Shown piece after piece: positions 11,393 through 22,599 of a DNA stretch of 64,000 bases (its first letter is position 1; each line of letters begins with the position of its first letter). The notes under the pieces were generated by a model. The model was not told the DNA's origin. It did not search any database and worked only from the letters and a program-made list of their open reading frames with translations. Position numbers and translations under genes: made by a program. This DNA is from Calonectria ilicicola (Eukaryota; Ascomycota; Sordariomycetes; Hypocreales; Nectriaceae): NCBI GenBank assembly GCA_020809705.1, contig CP085829.1, positions 744,001 through 808,000 on the forward strand, written 5' to 3'.

Positions 11393-12220
11393 ATGCCAGA
11401 GAAAACTTATATTATAGCCCCCGACTGGTACCCGCGACTCATCAATGACCCCATCCTAGACCTCGGCACAGTATACTCTGACCCTCTTCTACGGAAAGAT
11501 GCGAGCCGCTGGGCTAGCAAGGGCGGCTTGAAGACGTTTCCTTTTAACTCGGAGAAGCCGGGCACGATTGAGATCAAGAAAGATTCCAACTGGGAACTGC
11601 AGAGCTGGGTCAAGTTCCTAGAATCTCTGAAGGTTACTTTCAGTAAGAGCAAGGCCGAAGAAACTTCAATTATTTTCAAATGGTCGAAGATTGAGAAGGT
11701 TGAAATCCATCCAGATGTAGATCTCAGCGTCTATTCCAACAATCTGGTGAAGAAGGATGCACGAACTGTCGACGGCAAGATCATGTCTGAGGTCATGAAG
11801 CTGGGCCACAAACGAAAGAAATCGTTGTGGATAGTTTCCGGCATCCAGTATGCAACCGACCTTGAGATTTGGGTTGACCAACGCAAAAGCTCCAGCAGCA
11901 GTGCTCAATTGGAAGCAGCAGACCCCCACCACGGCGCAGGTGGAGGAGCTTCCGCAAAGAAGAGTGCTGGAGACGAATTTTACTGTGAGCGCAAGTTCGA
12001 GGGCGAGGTCATTTTCGCCTGTCAAGTTCATGAGATTAAGCCAACGAACCCCTTCAAGGACACCATCAAAGCCAAACTCAGTAAAGAGGGAACTGCTCTC
12101 AATGATGAACGAGCTGAGCTTTCTGATGAGAATGAGGCTGTCGAGAACCCAAAAGTGGAGGCTGTGGAGGCCACCCTGGTGGATGTTCCCGAATTGATTA
12201 AAATGGAATTTCCATTCTAA
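11393..12220 (+). CDS. Gasdermin-like (RCD-1/HET-Q1 type) candidate
   Basis: One intron-less frame of 275 residues. The N-terminal 215 residues look like a beta-rich pore-forming domain in the fungal gasdermin style: PILDLGTVYSDPLLRKD (family pattern LG-x-x-x-x-DP near the start), the basic stretch TIEIKKDSNW, SWVKFLESLKVTFSKS (family G-x-W-x-KFL helix), FKWSKIEKVEIHPDVD, and SLWIVSGIQYATDLEIW (family V-x-G-x-x-x-A strand). A Ser/Gly-rich loop (165-192) and a last strand GEVIFACQVHEIKP follow. Residues 220-275 are a polar, acidic, helical tail, in the position of the short inhibitory C-terminal part that HET-Q1 loses on cleavage. There is no signal peptide. Known fungal gasdermins kill the cell by membrane pores after proteolysis, and their genes are often near protease genes; an S8 protease gene begins 3.3 kb away. 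The assignment rests on remembered family pattern, not on an alignment. Confidence 0.55.
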   Translation: MPEKTYIIAPDWYPRLINDPILDLGTVYSDPLLRKDASRWASKGGLKTFPFNSEKPGTIEIKKDSNWELQSWVKFLESLKVTFSKSKAEETSIIFKWSKIEKVEIHPDVDLSVYSNNLVKKDARTVDGKIMSEVMKLGHKRKKSLWIVSGIQYATDLEIWVDQRKSSSSSAQLEAADPHHGAGGGASAKKSAGDEFYCERKFEGEVIFACQVHEIKPTNPFKDTIKAKLSKEGTALNDERAELSDENEAVENPKVEAVEATLVDVPELIKMEFPF

Positions 12221-12700
12221 TACTTCTAGCTCGGTGTTGTGTTTTGGCTTTATATTGGAACAAGAGCTCATGACATCTTTTGTACACGGTGGCAAGGGGA
12301 ATCCAGAAATTGTCACAGTAAAGTGGAGGGTTAGCCCAATTTTAATCAGGACAAATAGGAAATTCTAAATAAAGTTAACAGAAATGGTCCCTGAAGATAA
12401 AAGAAAGTTAGCTTTTTACCGTCGCCGAGTCGATGAAAACGTTGCGACTCCTGAGTAGTATCGTTCTGCCTTCCTATGCGAGCTCTAAAACCTCAAACGA
12501 AAACGGCGGTGAACATTTAGTAGACAAACTCTCAGCAAGAACAACAATCTTTTATTTCTTAATTATCAGAATATTGAAACCAAGAGATAAAATTTCAGTT
12601 CTTATCGATGGAGAAAAAAGAAATTCTCCTCCAAAAGCACACATAAACCCACCAAGGCTCCTTCATCTTCTGTCGGTCCTGATCTAGCTAGCCCCATCAC
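12221..12700. other. Intergenic region between convergent genes
   Basis: 3' flanks of the gasdermin-like gene and the terpene synthase gene. The sequence is A+T-leaning and no gene is visible. A short frame at 12433-12687 has no protein-like features. Confidence 0.4.
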
Positions 12701-14249
12701 TCATCCGGAAAGCTTTGACTGTGCCCCGCCATATCTGCACATGGTAACAGCTGCCATCATATTTCCCGGTATGCAGTACAGCATAGCGCATATCAACCGC
12801 CATTCCTTGGGAGTCAAGCCGCTCAAAGCAGCAGAGAGCTCGTTGTCGATTTCCCTCTCCTTCTCCATCTGGGCGGCGTATGCTATCGCCTTCGCAGCAT
12901 CTTCATCGCGAAGTGACATCAGTTGGGAAATTACTACAACGCCATTTGTGTCCAAGAAGCGCTTAGCTTTTCCTTGCTGCCAGTATTTCTTCTCCTTGTC
13001 ATAGGACGAAATGTCGTTGGACTGAAGCATCTGATCAGAGAATAGACGCACGAATCTTGCAATCTTTGGGTCATCGAGGCTGATATCAGACCCCACACTG
13101 AGTTTGGCCGAGTTCCAACATATACTGTATGCGGTAAATGTAAGTTATCTTTTCTAGGTATGAGACATCTGGCTACTCACACCATTCCTCCGTCCCGAAA
13201 ACGGTAATCCATAAAATCCCCAAAGGTCGTGTAGGTACGTGGAACGGGGTGAGTAATGTAATCTGTCAAAACCTGAACCAGCCCCCTTCCCCCATCACTC
13301 CCGGAAATTCTATCTTCTTCGTAGACTGCGGCAATCGATTCCCAGATAGTCTGCTGCAGAGGTGTTTTCGGATTGAGCTCTGCATGGTTTTGAGGGGGCA
13401 TGAGTGATTTGAAAAAGTTCTCGTCCTAGAGATTTCAGGTTTAGATGATTATTTTCAATGATGTGGAAAATTTGAAATATACTTACATGCTCATGTTCAT
13501 ATATTTCCCAAGATTCTTTACGTGAACACAGTGTTAGAAATCCAGAATTAATCCGATAATAGTTTATGTGGGCTCCAGCTCTAAAAAAAGAACCAACTTA
13601 CCGTCAAATAAGAGAGACAGACTCTGCATCTCGGCTAGCAGCTTTACTACTCGAGCACTTGCAAAGGGGTACATGTAAGTAACAAAACGAGAGCTGCCAT
13701 CTACCAAGCGTTTGAGCTCCTTTTTTGCCATATCAGCGATGGTCACAGAGCCAGGGTGGGGAATTCTCTGAGCCGCTTCATCTTCCATGAAAGCCACTAG
13801 GAAGTTCTTATAGCCCTCCACAGCTGCCTGCCAATGAATATTTTGGCGAAGGTGCTTTATAGATGTTAGCCATGGAAGATTGGCAGCTTTTGGATCAAGT
13901 TTGAATGAGTTCTGAATAAGCTGTTTATAGGTTTCCTCACTCCCTGGAATGTCAAATCCCACGACATGTGGAGAGTCCATGTACTCGTTGAGCTTGAGAT
14001 TAAACGGCTGGACGTATGGAGCAAAGTCTTTGATCCAGTCACAAATATATTGAATTGGCAAAAGGCTTTGCTTCTGCTCTTCGGAACAAAGTCTGTTCAA
14101 CTGTACGACTGGTGAATTGTCAGCATGTGGCCAGTGTTGATAATGGAGAGTGAGTCGAGCTAACCTGGCAACTGGGGCTCCATGGCTGTGGTAAAACTTA
14201 AAGGATAAACTGAATGGTTTTTGATGTCAGTCTTGGGATTAGGAGGCAT
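12701..14249 (-). CDS. Class I terpene synthase
   Basis: Five minus-strand exons (14249-14165, 14108-13602, 13515-13487, 13425-13181, 13124-12701) sum to 429 residues, normal for a fungal sesquiterpene synthase. The aspartate-rich motif is split by an intron: SLSLLFD joins to ESWEIYEHE, giving DESWE, a DExxE variant of DDxxD/E. The second metal motif is complete: NDISSYDKE (NSE triad). Between them lie FFKSLMPP and TFGDFMDYRFRDGGM. The third exon is only 29 bases but carries part of the catalytic motif, which supports the model. Such enzymes ionise farnesyl or geranylgeranyl diphosphate with three Mg2+ and cyclise it. The product cannot be predicted. A start further upstream at 14372 is in frame, but the sequence before 14249 is less like the family. 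A methyltransferase-like gene and an aldo/keto reductase follow, consistent with a small cluster. Confidence 0.82.
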
Positions 14250-15523
14250 AGATTTTATAATCCACTCCGGTATGTTCAAGCGCCAAGAATCACCTGCCGT
14301 GATGCATCGTATCTTGTTGATGTTTCCGAGTATCATCGGGAACGCATACGGGTCTGCATGTAAGGATAACATGGATCAATCCATGGTTACCGAGGCCATT
14401 TGTGAGATTCCATTCACATCTGCAACGCCTATCCCATCTAGACTATGTGTCACTCACATGCTGTGGCTGTGATCAATATGTAGCCGAAATCGGCGATGCA
14501 CCATCCACTTTCTCTCTGCATCTCATCATCCTAGACGAGCGTGGATGATATTATAAATCAACGCGAGAAAAAATTAGCAAATATTGGTTCGAGAGATTCC
14601 GAAGAGCAAAGAACAGATGGTTACTCTACTGCATGGACCAGGGATTAGTGAGATCTTGGCAGCCTTCGACTCCGATCGCCTCCAAATGGCTGTTTCGACT
14701 TGGCCAATAATTTGACCCGCGGAGCTTTTTCCGCGATGGCTGCATGGAAATTGTTATTTTAGTTACTCACTGAGGGACAACAAGGTCATGTGGACTGCAA
14801 AGGTTGGAAACTTTGTGTGTTGTCAATTTGCACGACGCGACGTTTGGCTCAACCGGCTACTCACCGATCGTACCATTCAGTTACACGCCCGGAAATAATC
14901 CACGAGAAAGAAAGATGAGGAAAAGCATTTGATACGGTGATTTCCTGCAGTGTGGCTGGTTTTTATCTTCTCACAGATTTTAAATTACTCTCCGTCCAAA
15001 GGGATGGTCGAAAATAAACAAAATGTTGATACATGATCGATGCGAATCCATATTAGTTGAAAATATCATAGTTCATTTTATATAATTACCATTGCCACAA
15101 TGATTTTGTATCCAGATGCAGACGTTATCTCTCCCGCTAAGACAGATGCATGTTTTTGTTCCTCCTTCTCAGGGCAGTGGAACCAACAACAGAGTATCTC
15201 CGATGCCGTCCTAAGGGGCTGAAAACCCCGATTTGCTTGTCCTGTCTGTAGTGTCACCCCTGCATCTGGTGATACTCGCAGAGATATTTCCTGGACTCGT
15301 TCTAAGGCGGCCACCAGTGGCAACGTAGGATTATGTCCGATGTGGCTTCCTTCGGAGCGTGGTGGAGCAAGTCCGCGCTGTCCCCACAGCACCTTGGCGT
15401 TTGTTAGGGTGGTGAATACGAATGCTGATTGGTCTCGAGTGTTACCACCCAAGTTAATTTTGCACGCCTCCATCTGCAAATTCATCCCAACAACACCAAG
15501 GTGCGACCGCAACTGGCCCAGCA
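14250..15523. other. Intergenic region
   Basis: 1.3 kb between the divergent terpene synthase and methyltransferase-like genes. Open frames occur on both strands in 15078-15723, but they overlap each other and the methyltransferase start and show no family features. No repeats of note. Confidence 0.4.
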
Positions 15524-16126
15524 ATGGATCCTCCCGCTCTCGGCCTAAATCGAGGCCCAGTGCGACATGCAGATTGCTGCCTAAGCTTGTCATCCAAACT
15601 ATTCGACGCGTTAACAGCCATTTTCACGGACAGCCTGCCTGCCGGCCACAAGCGGACCGTCCTCTCTGTTGGCAGTGGGACAGGACTCTTGGAAGCACTA
15701 CTACTTCAACACATCGGGTTTAAAGTACAAGAAGCCATCGAAACAGCCCTCGCAAACCTCAAAGTGGAAGGGGTTGAAGTCCTCCAGCCAGGGTCAAAAG
15801 TGTTCCTCAACAAGTATTTGCCGGAACAGGCCAACAATAGTGTCCGAGGCACATGGGCGTTGTCGTCAAGGATGCAAGACGACGATGTATCGGCTTTGAT
15901 GTTTGTCTATCCGCGACAACCAGCTCTGGTTACGCACTATGTCAAATCAGCCACTGAGATAGAAATGGGAATCAAAATAATAGTATGGTTGGGCCCAGTG
16001 GCAGATTGGCATGAATTTGAGCCTTGTTTTCTCCTCGGCGGGGAGGGATTTAAACTACAAAGTAAAAGGCAAGGGATCGATGTTGGGCTTGACGATTACG
16101 AGGTCATGGCTGTATTTACCCGATAA
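15524..16126 (+). CDS. SAM-methyltransferase-like protein
   Basis: A 200-residue frame with the class I Rossmann signature TVLSVGSGTGLLEALLL (motif I). LKVEGVEVLQP, NKYLPEQ, VRGTWAL and LMFVYPRQPALVTHYV follow, and then IIVWLGPVADWHEFEPCF. This order is typical of a fungal-only family of putative methyltransferases of about 200-230 residues. The stretch FKVQEAIETALA between motif I and the next strand is longer than I expect and may be part of an unspliced intron. No substrate-binding region can be assigned. It lies between the terpene synthase and the aldo/keto reductase, so it could tailor a terpenoid, but this is only inferred from position. Confidence 0.65.
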   Translation: MDPPALGLNRGPVRHADCCLSLSSKLFDALTAIFTDSLPAGHKRTVLSVGSGTGLLEALLLQHIGFKVQEAIETALANLKVEGVEVLQPGSKVFLNKYLPEQANNSVRGTWALSSRMQDDDVSALMFVYPRQPALVTHYVKSATEIEMGIKIIVWLGPVADWHEFEPCFLLGGEGFKLQSKRQGIDVGLDDYEVMAVFTR

Positions 16127-16610
16127 ATTCTTGCTGTAAAGTTACCCCAATGACATAATTGGGGTTACTAAAATGGAAAGTTGCATCGGTGAGTGGCAAT
16201 TAGATGGACGTTCTGTTTGTATGCCATGGTCGGCTGCGTTATGCCCAGTTGCAAGCAGCACCAATAACTTGTCCCAAAGCTAATACCGCCACATGATTAT
16301 CGCAAGACATGGGTATGATCTTTATAGAAGCTATTTGTAAGAGAAACCAAGAAAGATTGTTTTTTTTCGATAAAAAAATAAGGGAATAATTGTAGTGGTG
16401 GGCTTTGGCAATGCTGTGCACCCGCACCACTAGGCTCAATTCTTGTCGCGGTCGTAACGAGAATGGTCGACTTTGCCACCCACAACTGAGCATCTGGAAT
16501 GATTCAAAAAATTTCATATGAAAGCGATTTATTGCTATCTAGCTAAAAGAAGAGCGACCTCGATTGTCCTATATCCTTGATGCAAACCCTTGACGCCGAT
16601 CACTTCGTGT
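16127..16610. other. Intergenic region between convergent genes
   Basis: 3' flanks of the methyltransferase-like and reductase genes. No gene or repeat is supported. Confidence 0.4.
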
Positions 16611-17564
16611 TTAGACGTCGAAATTGTTTACTGGGGCCTCGTGACGGACAGTCTCCCACATAGCGTCGATCCTCTTCACAATGTCCTCCGAAAGTGGACC
16701 TTGGTTCACACCATCAAAAACTTGCTGAAGTCTCTCCACAGTCTTGGCACCAATGATAATGGCATCTCCTTGCTCGCGAGTCAAAGGGGAATTATACGTC
16801 ACCCAGCGAATGGCAAGAATGTAGGGTGTGCACTGAGCCTCTTTGGCAATTTCACCCCATGCTCCCAGAGCCTCCATAAGCGATGGCCTATTGTAAAGAG
16901 CGTTGTACATCTCGCCAATTGGCCCTGATTCCTTGGAGAAACGGCCAGCTCCGTCCAAGATCTGTTGCTTGGACTTGGCCAAAAAGCCACCAGCAGCAGG
17001 ACTGTAAGCGTAAAACGATATACCGAGTTCTCTTAGTGTAGGGAAGAGAGTTGCTTCATAAGAACGAGCCACGGCATTGTAGTTGCCTTGATAGACAGTT
17101 GGCAAAACCCAACCCTTGAGCTTCTGGTGGTCATAGATCTTTCGAACTTCTTCAGGCGTGTAGTTGGAAATACCAAAACGTCGGAATACGCCGTCAGTGT
17201 AGAGATCTTGAATTCCAGAAAGAGTCTCCCCAATAGGAATGGCGGGGTCGGGTGAATGCAGGTATAGAACGTCGATTTGTTTGACTTGAAGCTTTTCCAA
17301 CGATGTTTTGGTGCGGCTCACAACCTCTTCACGGCGAAAGGAACCAGAAACCATCACCCCAGGCACCTTAGTGGAAACTTCGAAACGCTTTGCAGCTTCA
17401 TTGTTACCGAGAATCAATTCGCTGTCACCATAGGCTTGCGCGGAATCAATCTCCTTGACCCCTCCTGCAGCCAGAGCATCCAAGTATGCCGTGGCTTTCT
17501 CGGATGGCCATTCGCCGAGGGTCCAGAAGTCGCCACCGCCTTGAACAAGCTTGATACCAGACAT
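16611..17564 (-). CDS. Aldo/keto reductase (AKR7-like)
   Basis: An intron-less 317-residue frame with all parts of the AKR barrel. The catalytic Asp and Tyr are in KEIDSAQAYGDSE, the Lys in VSTKVPGV and the His in DVLYLHSPDPAIP. FGISNYTPEEV and PTVYQGNYNAVAR (the family YN motif) follow, then the NADPH-binding end AIIIGAKTVERLQQ. The sequence and length are closest to the fungal AKR7 (aflatoxin-aldehyde-reductase-like) group. The enzyme would reduce aldehydes or ketones with NADPH in the cytosol. It may serve the neighbouring terpene synthase, or be a general detoxifying enzyme. Nothing is broken in the frame. Confidence 0.88.
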   Translation of the reverse strand: MSGIKLVQGGGDFWTLGEWPSEKATAYLDALAAGGVKEIDSAQAYGDSELILGNNEAAKRFEVSTKVPGVMVSGSFRREEVVSRTKTSLEKLQVKQIDVLYLHSPDPAIPIGETLSGIQDLYTDGVFRRFGISNYTPEEVRKIYDHQKLKGWVLPTVYQGNYNAVARSYEATLFPTLRELGISFYAYSPAAGGFLAKSKQQILDGAGRFSKESGPIGEMYNALYNRPSLMEALGAWGEIAKEAQCTPYILAIRWVTYNSPLTREQGDAIIIGAKTVERLQQVFDGVNQGPLSEDIVKRIDAMWETVRHEAPVNNFDV

Positions 17565-20402
17565 GTTGAAGATCGGAATTTGGTAGTGGGTGATGTAAAT
17601 GACGGGAAATTGAGAAAAGTTTTGAGTCGAGCAGCTGTTTACAACTTAACGGAGCGATAAAACTGATGAATCAAATTGAACAACGGAATTTCATTGAATA
17701 TATAGCTATTACATAAATTTCGATTTGTAATTTTAAAGTTTGAATGATGGATCAAATTGAAGCCCATGATGTTCCAGGGTTTCGCAATTCCGCAATTCTG
17801 GTCCTTCATCCTGGAGCCGATTTTTCCTCACCGTGATTGACGCCAAGCTCATGACGGTGAAGCTCGGCGTGACTCAGAGTCGATATCAACATTTTGAAGT
17901 GGGTTGGTCAACCTGCGCGTCGCGCGCTCTCTATGAGTGAGAGAATACTGAAGCATTTCCAGGGGTCGGCACAATTAGGGCGGAGTTGGCGGAGTTGTGG
18001 TGGAGGCGGAAAGCATTGACACAAAGCGCCAGGCGAAAATAGCCTTGATTAAAGTTCACTCAACTCCGCGATACGCCAAGTTATAACCAATCTGAGAATT
18101 CTTGGTCAACACATGGCTTTACCGTTTGAGAAATTGCCCCGTCAAATCATGAGAGTTACTGTGGGGACTTATGCGGTAACATGTGGATTGCAAAGCGCAC
18201 CTGGAGAGGTATCGCTAAATTAATTTCCATATTTCACTAACCCTCTCTATTTCTTAAGCTCATTTGTGGGCATGTACTACAAATTGATCCCGTTTCTGCC
18301 GGTTCCAGCACTTTCCATATCTTGCGACGTAAATGCCTGGATATACAATTTTTTGGTTCATCTTATGTAGTGAAAAGCACGAAAAAATAGGATTAGATCT
18401 AACTATCAGCATTCACGACTACTACCACTACTGCATATCAAAATACTTTTATTGCTAACACCGAATAGGAGGTTCATGTATTAAGCGGATGAGTCTGATA
18501 AAAAAGAAATCAGGGCCTAAATGCCCATTGACAATAAAATTATATTAAGTTTTGTGGGATCATGGGAACAGACGCCTGGAATTGTCAGAGGAGTCAAAAG
18601 GCTAATGGAAGAATATCAGAATTCAAACTTCTATTTAGATCTAAAGGGATAGACCATGAAGAACGAATTATTTTTTGCGACATGATTGCGGACACTTATG
18701 TTTCTAATTATTTCGCTGTTATAGTTCGTAGCTCATTGCTGACAGGTGTGCGCAACAGATCACGGAGGCCTATAGCGATAACGACCAAACGGGACGGCCT
18801 CAATGACCTGAATTGACTCAATGTGTTGTCTGAAGAAATACAAGAGCGGGCACAGCTGACTAGAAGGTAAAAGGCTTTTAAATAGGATATTTATCAAGAT
18901 TCCAGTTTATTCAAAGATCACCTAGTCACGTGATTGTCTAACAAGGCGATATCCGTACCCTAGACCAAGAAATAATATTGGTTTCTAAAATAACTCGGCG
19001 CGGATTGACTACCGCTGAAAGAATATTGAAGGCGCCCTAGAAATGGTTTAGATGAAGGTCTACGGCATTAATTTATATTACACCCCTTGCAAGATTTGCG
19101 CTAGTTGCTTCCTCACCTTTAGCCGGATGAAAGTCAACGGTCGAACTAGTAGGAAAGAAAGGAAAACAAATAAATAACAACAAACTCTATACATAGGTTG
19201 ACTTTTTATCTTGTTTACTTATCACTTGGCTAAAAAAATGGTCAGAAAAGATGGAAGGGTTACAATCTTTCAGGGATTTTACCATCCTTGACGAATTATG
19301 TACTGTCATCTTTTGGTCACTTTTGAGCAATGCTAATCTGGAAGCTAAATTTCGTCGAACGAGGCCCTAGGATGAAAGCGAAAGTACCAGCTTACAATAG
19401 AAAATAATACAAACGAGAATATTTTCCTAATCCCACCCAAGTGCCTAGAGCTTTTTCGTTGCTTTTCCCCTCTCTCTCGTCGCTATTTCGGAGTTTCACG
19501 GGCTTTGAGGCGGCTTGGCCTCACTGCAAAATTTGCTGTCCCCATGGGGCTGCCTACGCCAGTCATATGCGGGCACGTAATTGTGAGACCTATTTAGCAA
19601 CATGCATTCAGATCATCTGAAATCATGTTTGTTAGCGTGCTTACTGCATTCGCAGATCACCCAGTCCATCAGCGCCTGAAGGGAGCGGCTTTCAATATAT
19701 TCGCCTAACACTAGTTACTCTTTGTATTATAGTCTGCTAATTACAAGGCTCAAGAGATCCCTCTACTTAAAAATTTGAAATTAAATAGGCAATTAGATCC
19801 CTAAGCTGTTGCTCATTATGGATCTCAGCTCTCAGGATTATCTTATGCATATGTGAACTCTACTTTCTACGTTGTGAGACATGTCAGCCATTATGACGTG
19901 GTAATCACGCACAACTGACACATACGACACACACAAATCAAATCTACTAAGATAAAACTGGAAAGGATTAGCATTTGTGCTCATCGAATATATACGAGCT
20001 CCCCCCATATGATTTGATGCATTTCAACATTTTCCCGAGGGAATCGGTGGAATTAAGTAACCTTAAGAAATATATTCATGAACAATAAGCCGATTTATGA
20101 ATGCATTGTAGGCAAAAAATCAAAAAGGAAAGCTAGTTTCCAAAGTGTAAATAATTTTGTGTCATCCTGTCTCGTGTACGAGTGTTCGGATAACTTGAAA
20201 TGGAGCTGATGTGTGTGTACGGTGGCTTGATACTTGCCTGTTTTGGGCTAGTCATGAGCAGTGTTTGCTTTGACAACACATTGACTCAGACTGCAAGCCA
20301 ACTAGCACGGAAACTTGACTTAGTGGCATTGCATAGCCCTAATGCCGCTATTTTCTTTCATTCTTGGCAGATAAGTCGCCACGCATCAAAGTAGTATTTC
20401 AT
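17565..20402. other. Gene-poor region, 2.8 kb
   Basis: A+T-leaning sequence with only short chance frames. The part next to 17565 is the promoter of the reductase gene. No tandem repeats, RNA genes or transposon ends were recognised. It marks the shift from gene space to the repeat-rich interval. Confidence 0.45.
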
Positions 20403-22559
20403 CAATAATGACCTGTTCCCACCTTGGATTAGGTTTTGATTTGACCGAGTTCTGTATTTGGAAATCGCTATGTCAATGAACCGAACTTCAAGTCCACTAC
20501 CGCAATAGTTGAAAATTTCGACACAGGTGCTGAAGCTATTTTAACAATAGCGAACAATCTCGGAAAGCCGCCCCAGGAATCCAATGTTGCCGAATCAAAC
20601 ATATATGGGAATGGCAAACTTGATATGGGGGGTCCTCGCACCTCTTTACACAAGCTTTTGATTAAGATGACTGTGGATGACCAAGATATGAGCAAACTCT
20701 CTACTATCCTAATGATGCACAAGGATCATGTAAATGATCGATCTCATGAGGATGACGGAATGACTGGTCTCCACATTGCCGTCGACCGGGGGCTCCTGAA
20801 GGCTGCTCGGGAGCTGATTAAGCTCGGAGCAAGTGCCACAGTGCAGGACAATAAAAAACGCCATCCTCTCCATATTGCTTGTCGGAAAGGTCATCAAGAG
20901 TTGGTAGAGGTACTTCTGCAGAATGGTGCCGACATTGAGGCTAGAGGCATTATCGAAAATATAGAGACTACAGCCTTAGATGCAGCTTGTTGGGCAGGTA
21001 GTTTACAGATTGTTGAAATACTTCTCAATCGGAACGCCAGTACACAGGTCACCGCTAGTGATGGTTGGTCCTTGCTGCACACAGCATGTTCATATGGAAC
21101 TGCGAAACTGGTTCAGCGGCTGTTGGAGGAGAACACGGTAGACATCGATGCTGTCACCACTAATGAGGGTGATACAGCACTGCATGGTGCTGTTTCCAAG
21201 AATCATCAAGATATCGTGCATATACTGTTAGACAAAGGCGCAAGGCTTGACATTCAGAACAATAAAAAGCAGACACTTTTGATGGCAGCAACGGTGAAAA
21301 ACCATGAAAAAGTGGTAAAAGTCCTTCTGGAGTCTCGGACAAAGGCGGAACTGCCGCTCGATGTTCGGGATGATGTGGGGCTATCACCTCTACATCAAGC
21401 ATCCATTTCAGGTTTCACGGCAGTTGCAAAGCTATTGATTGACTGGGGCGCCGATTGTAATGCGGTCAGTCGGGAAGGATTTTCGTCCTTCATATCTGCT
21501 TGTACATGGCGCCATAGGGAAATAGCCCAATATTTACTTCAAACAATGGACCCCGAAAGGTAAACCTGCTAACCACTGAGAGTTGGAAGCGGACTGCCTT
21601 AATAGAGGCCAGTTCATGGGGACACACGAAGATCGTTGAGCTACTTTTGGCTCCAACATGCAATGCAGATGTCACTATTAAGGATAGCGAAGGTCAACAG
21701 GCATTGCATAGAGCAAGTAGTAGAGGGTGTGAGGCCATTGTGAAATTGCTGCTGGATCGGCTGCCCCTAGGCGCTAAAAGAGAACTACAAGTGGACACAA
21801 AAGATAACAAGGGCTGGAGCGCCCCGGGTCGAAGATCTTATTAATTACGACGTGGATGCATGCGGTCCGGATGACTTGAGCCCTGATGAAATAAACATGG
21901 TAGAGTTTGAGTCTGGACGATATGATGCAGTGGTCACGTTGCTTCTAGAGTACGGAGCAAACCCAGGAGCCATCACCAACAAACTGGAAACGATGGTGCA
22001 TCTTGCGGCGAGGCACTCAAATAATTCAAGGCTCGAAATCATCTTAAAAGAAATCGACTGAAATGATGTTTTGAGTCGAGATATCGATGGTCGGACCGCC
22101 CTTCATGTGGCATTTAAAGGAGGCAACCCGGATGAGAACATGAGAACCCTTTTGACATGTTCCAAACTGAAGACGGCAGACTTTGGGCTCGAAGATCTTG
22201 AGTATGATGCGCTTATATGGGCCGCAGCGAGCTCTAAGCGACATGATATCGCAAAGCTTTTATTCTCAAAAAGCCCGAAGACAATCGGTACCAGCCCTCC
22301 CAAGTCGGAGAACGGGAATGAATGCAGTGCAATTGAATGGGCCGCATATAGAAAGCTACCTCAGGTACTCTGGCTGCTTATAGCTAATTCTCCGAGGACT
22401 ACTAAGACAGAGAATGCACTGAAATTGGCTTCACTGTTGCTAAAAGAGCAAGGGAAGAAACCACAATACGCAGGGACAGAATACAGGACTACGCAGAAGT
22501 CTTCCACCAGTAATGGAACAAAGGAAGGAGGCAGAGATGATATGGACACCCTGGGATGA
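20403..22559 (+). pseudogene. Decayed ankyrin-repeat protein gene
   Basis: The frame has clear ankyrin repeats but is broken. An open part from about 20470 runs through FGNRYVNEPNF and FDTGAEAILTIANNLGK into repeats such as MTGLHIAVDRGLLKAARELI, HPLHIACRKGHQELVEVLL, TALHGAVSKNHQDIVHILL and SPLHQASISGFTAVAKLLI. It stops at 21561-21563. Homologous sequence continues in another frame (WKRTALIEASSWGHTKIVEL, QALHRASSRGCEAIVKLL), is interrupted again near 21830, continues as YDAVVTLLLEYGANPG, meets a TGA at 22059-22061 where a Trp codon fits, and runs on with GRTALHVAFKGG to 22559. So there are at least two frameshifts and one nonsense change. No start codon is clear. In related fungal genes such repeats are followed by a CorA-like membrane domain; a decayed piece of that type lies at 26.9-28.3 kb. 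Confidence 0.75.
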
Positions 22560-22599
22560 CGGAACGATGAATCTAATGAGCAAGAGATTATCATACTTA

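Noticed and set aside
15078..15593. Minus-strand frame of 171 codons overlapping the methyltransferase start
   Set aside because: No motif, odd composition, and it overlaps a gene with a clear methyltransferase motif on the other strand.
18562..18816. Frame of 84 codons in the gene-poor region
   Set aside because: Short, A+T-rich context and no motif or splice partners.
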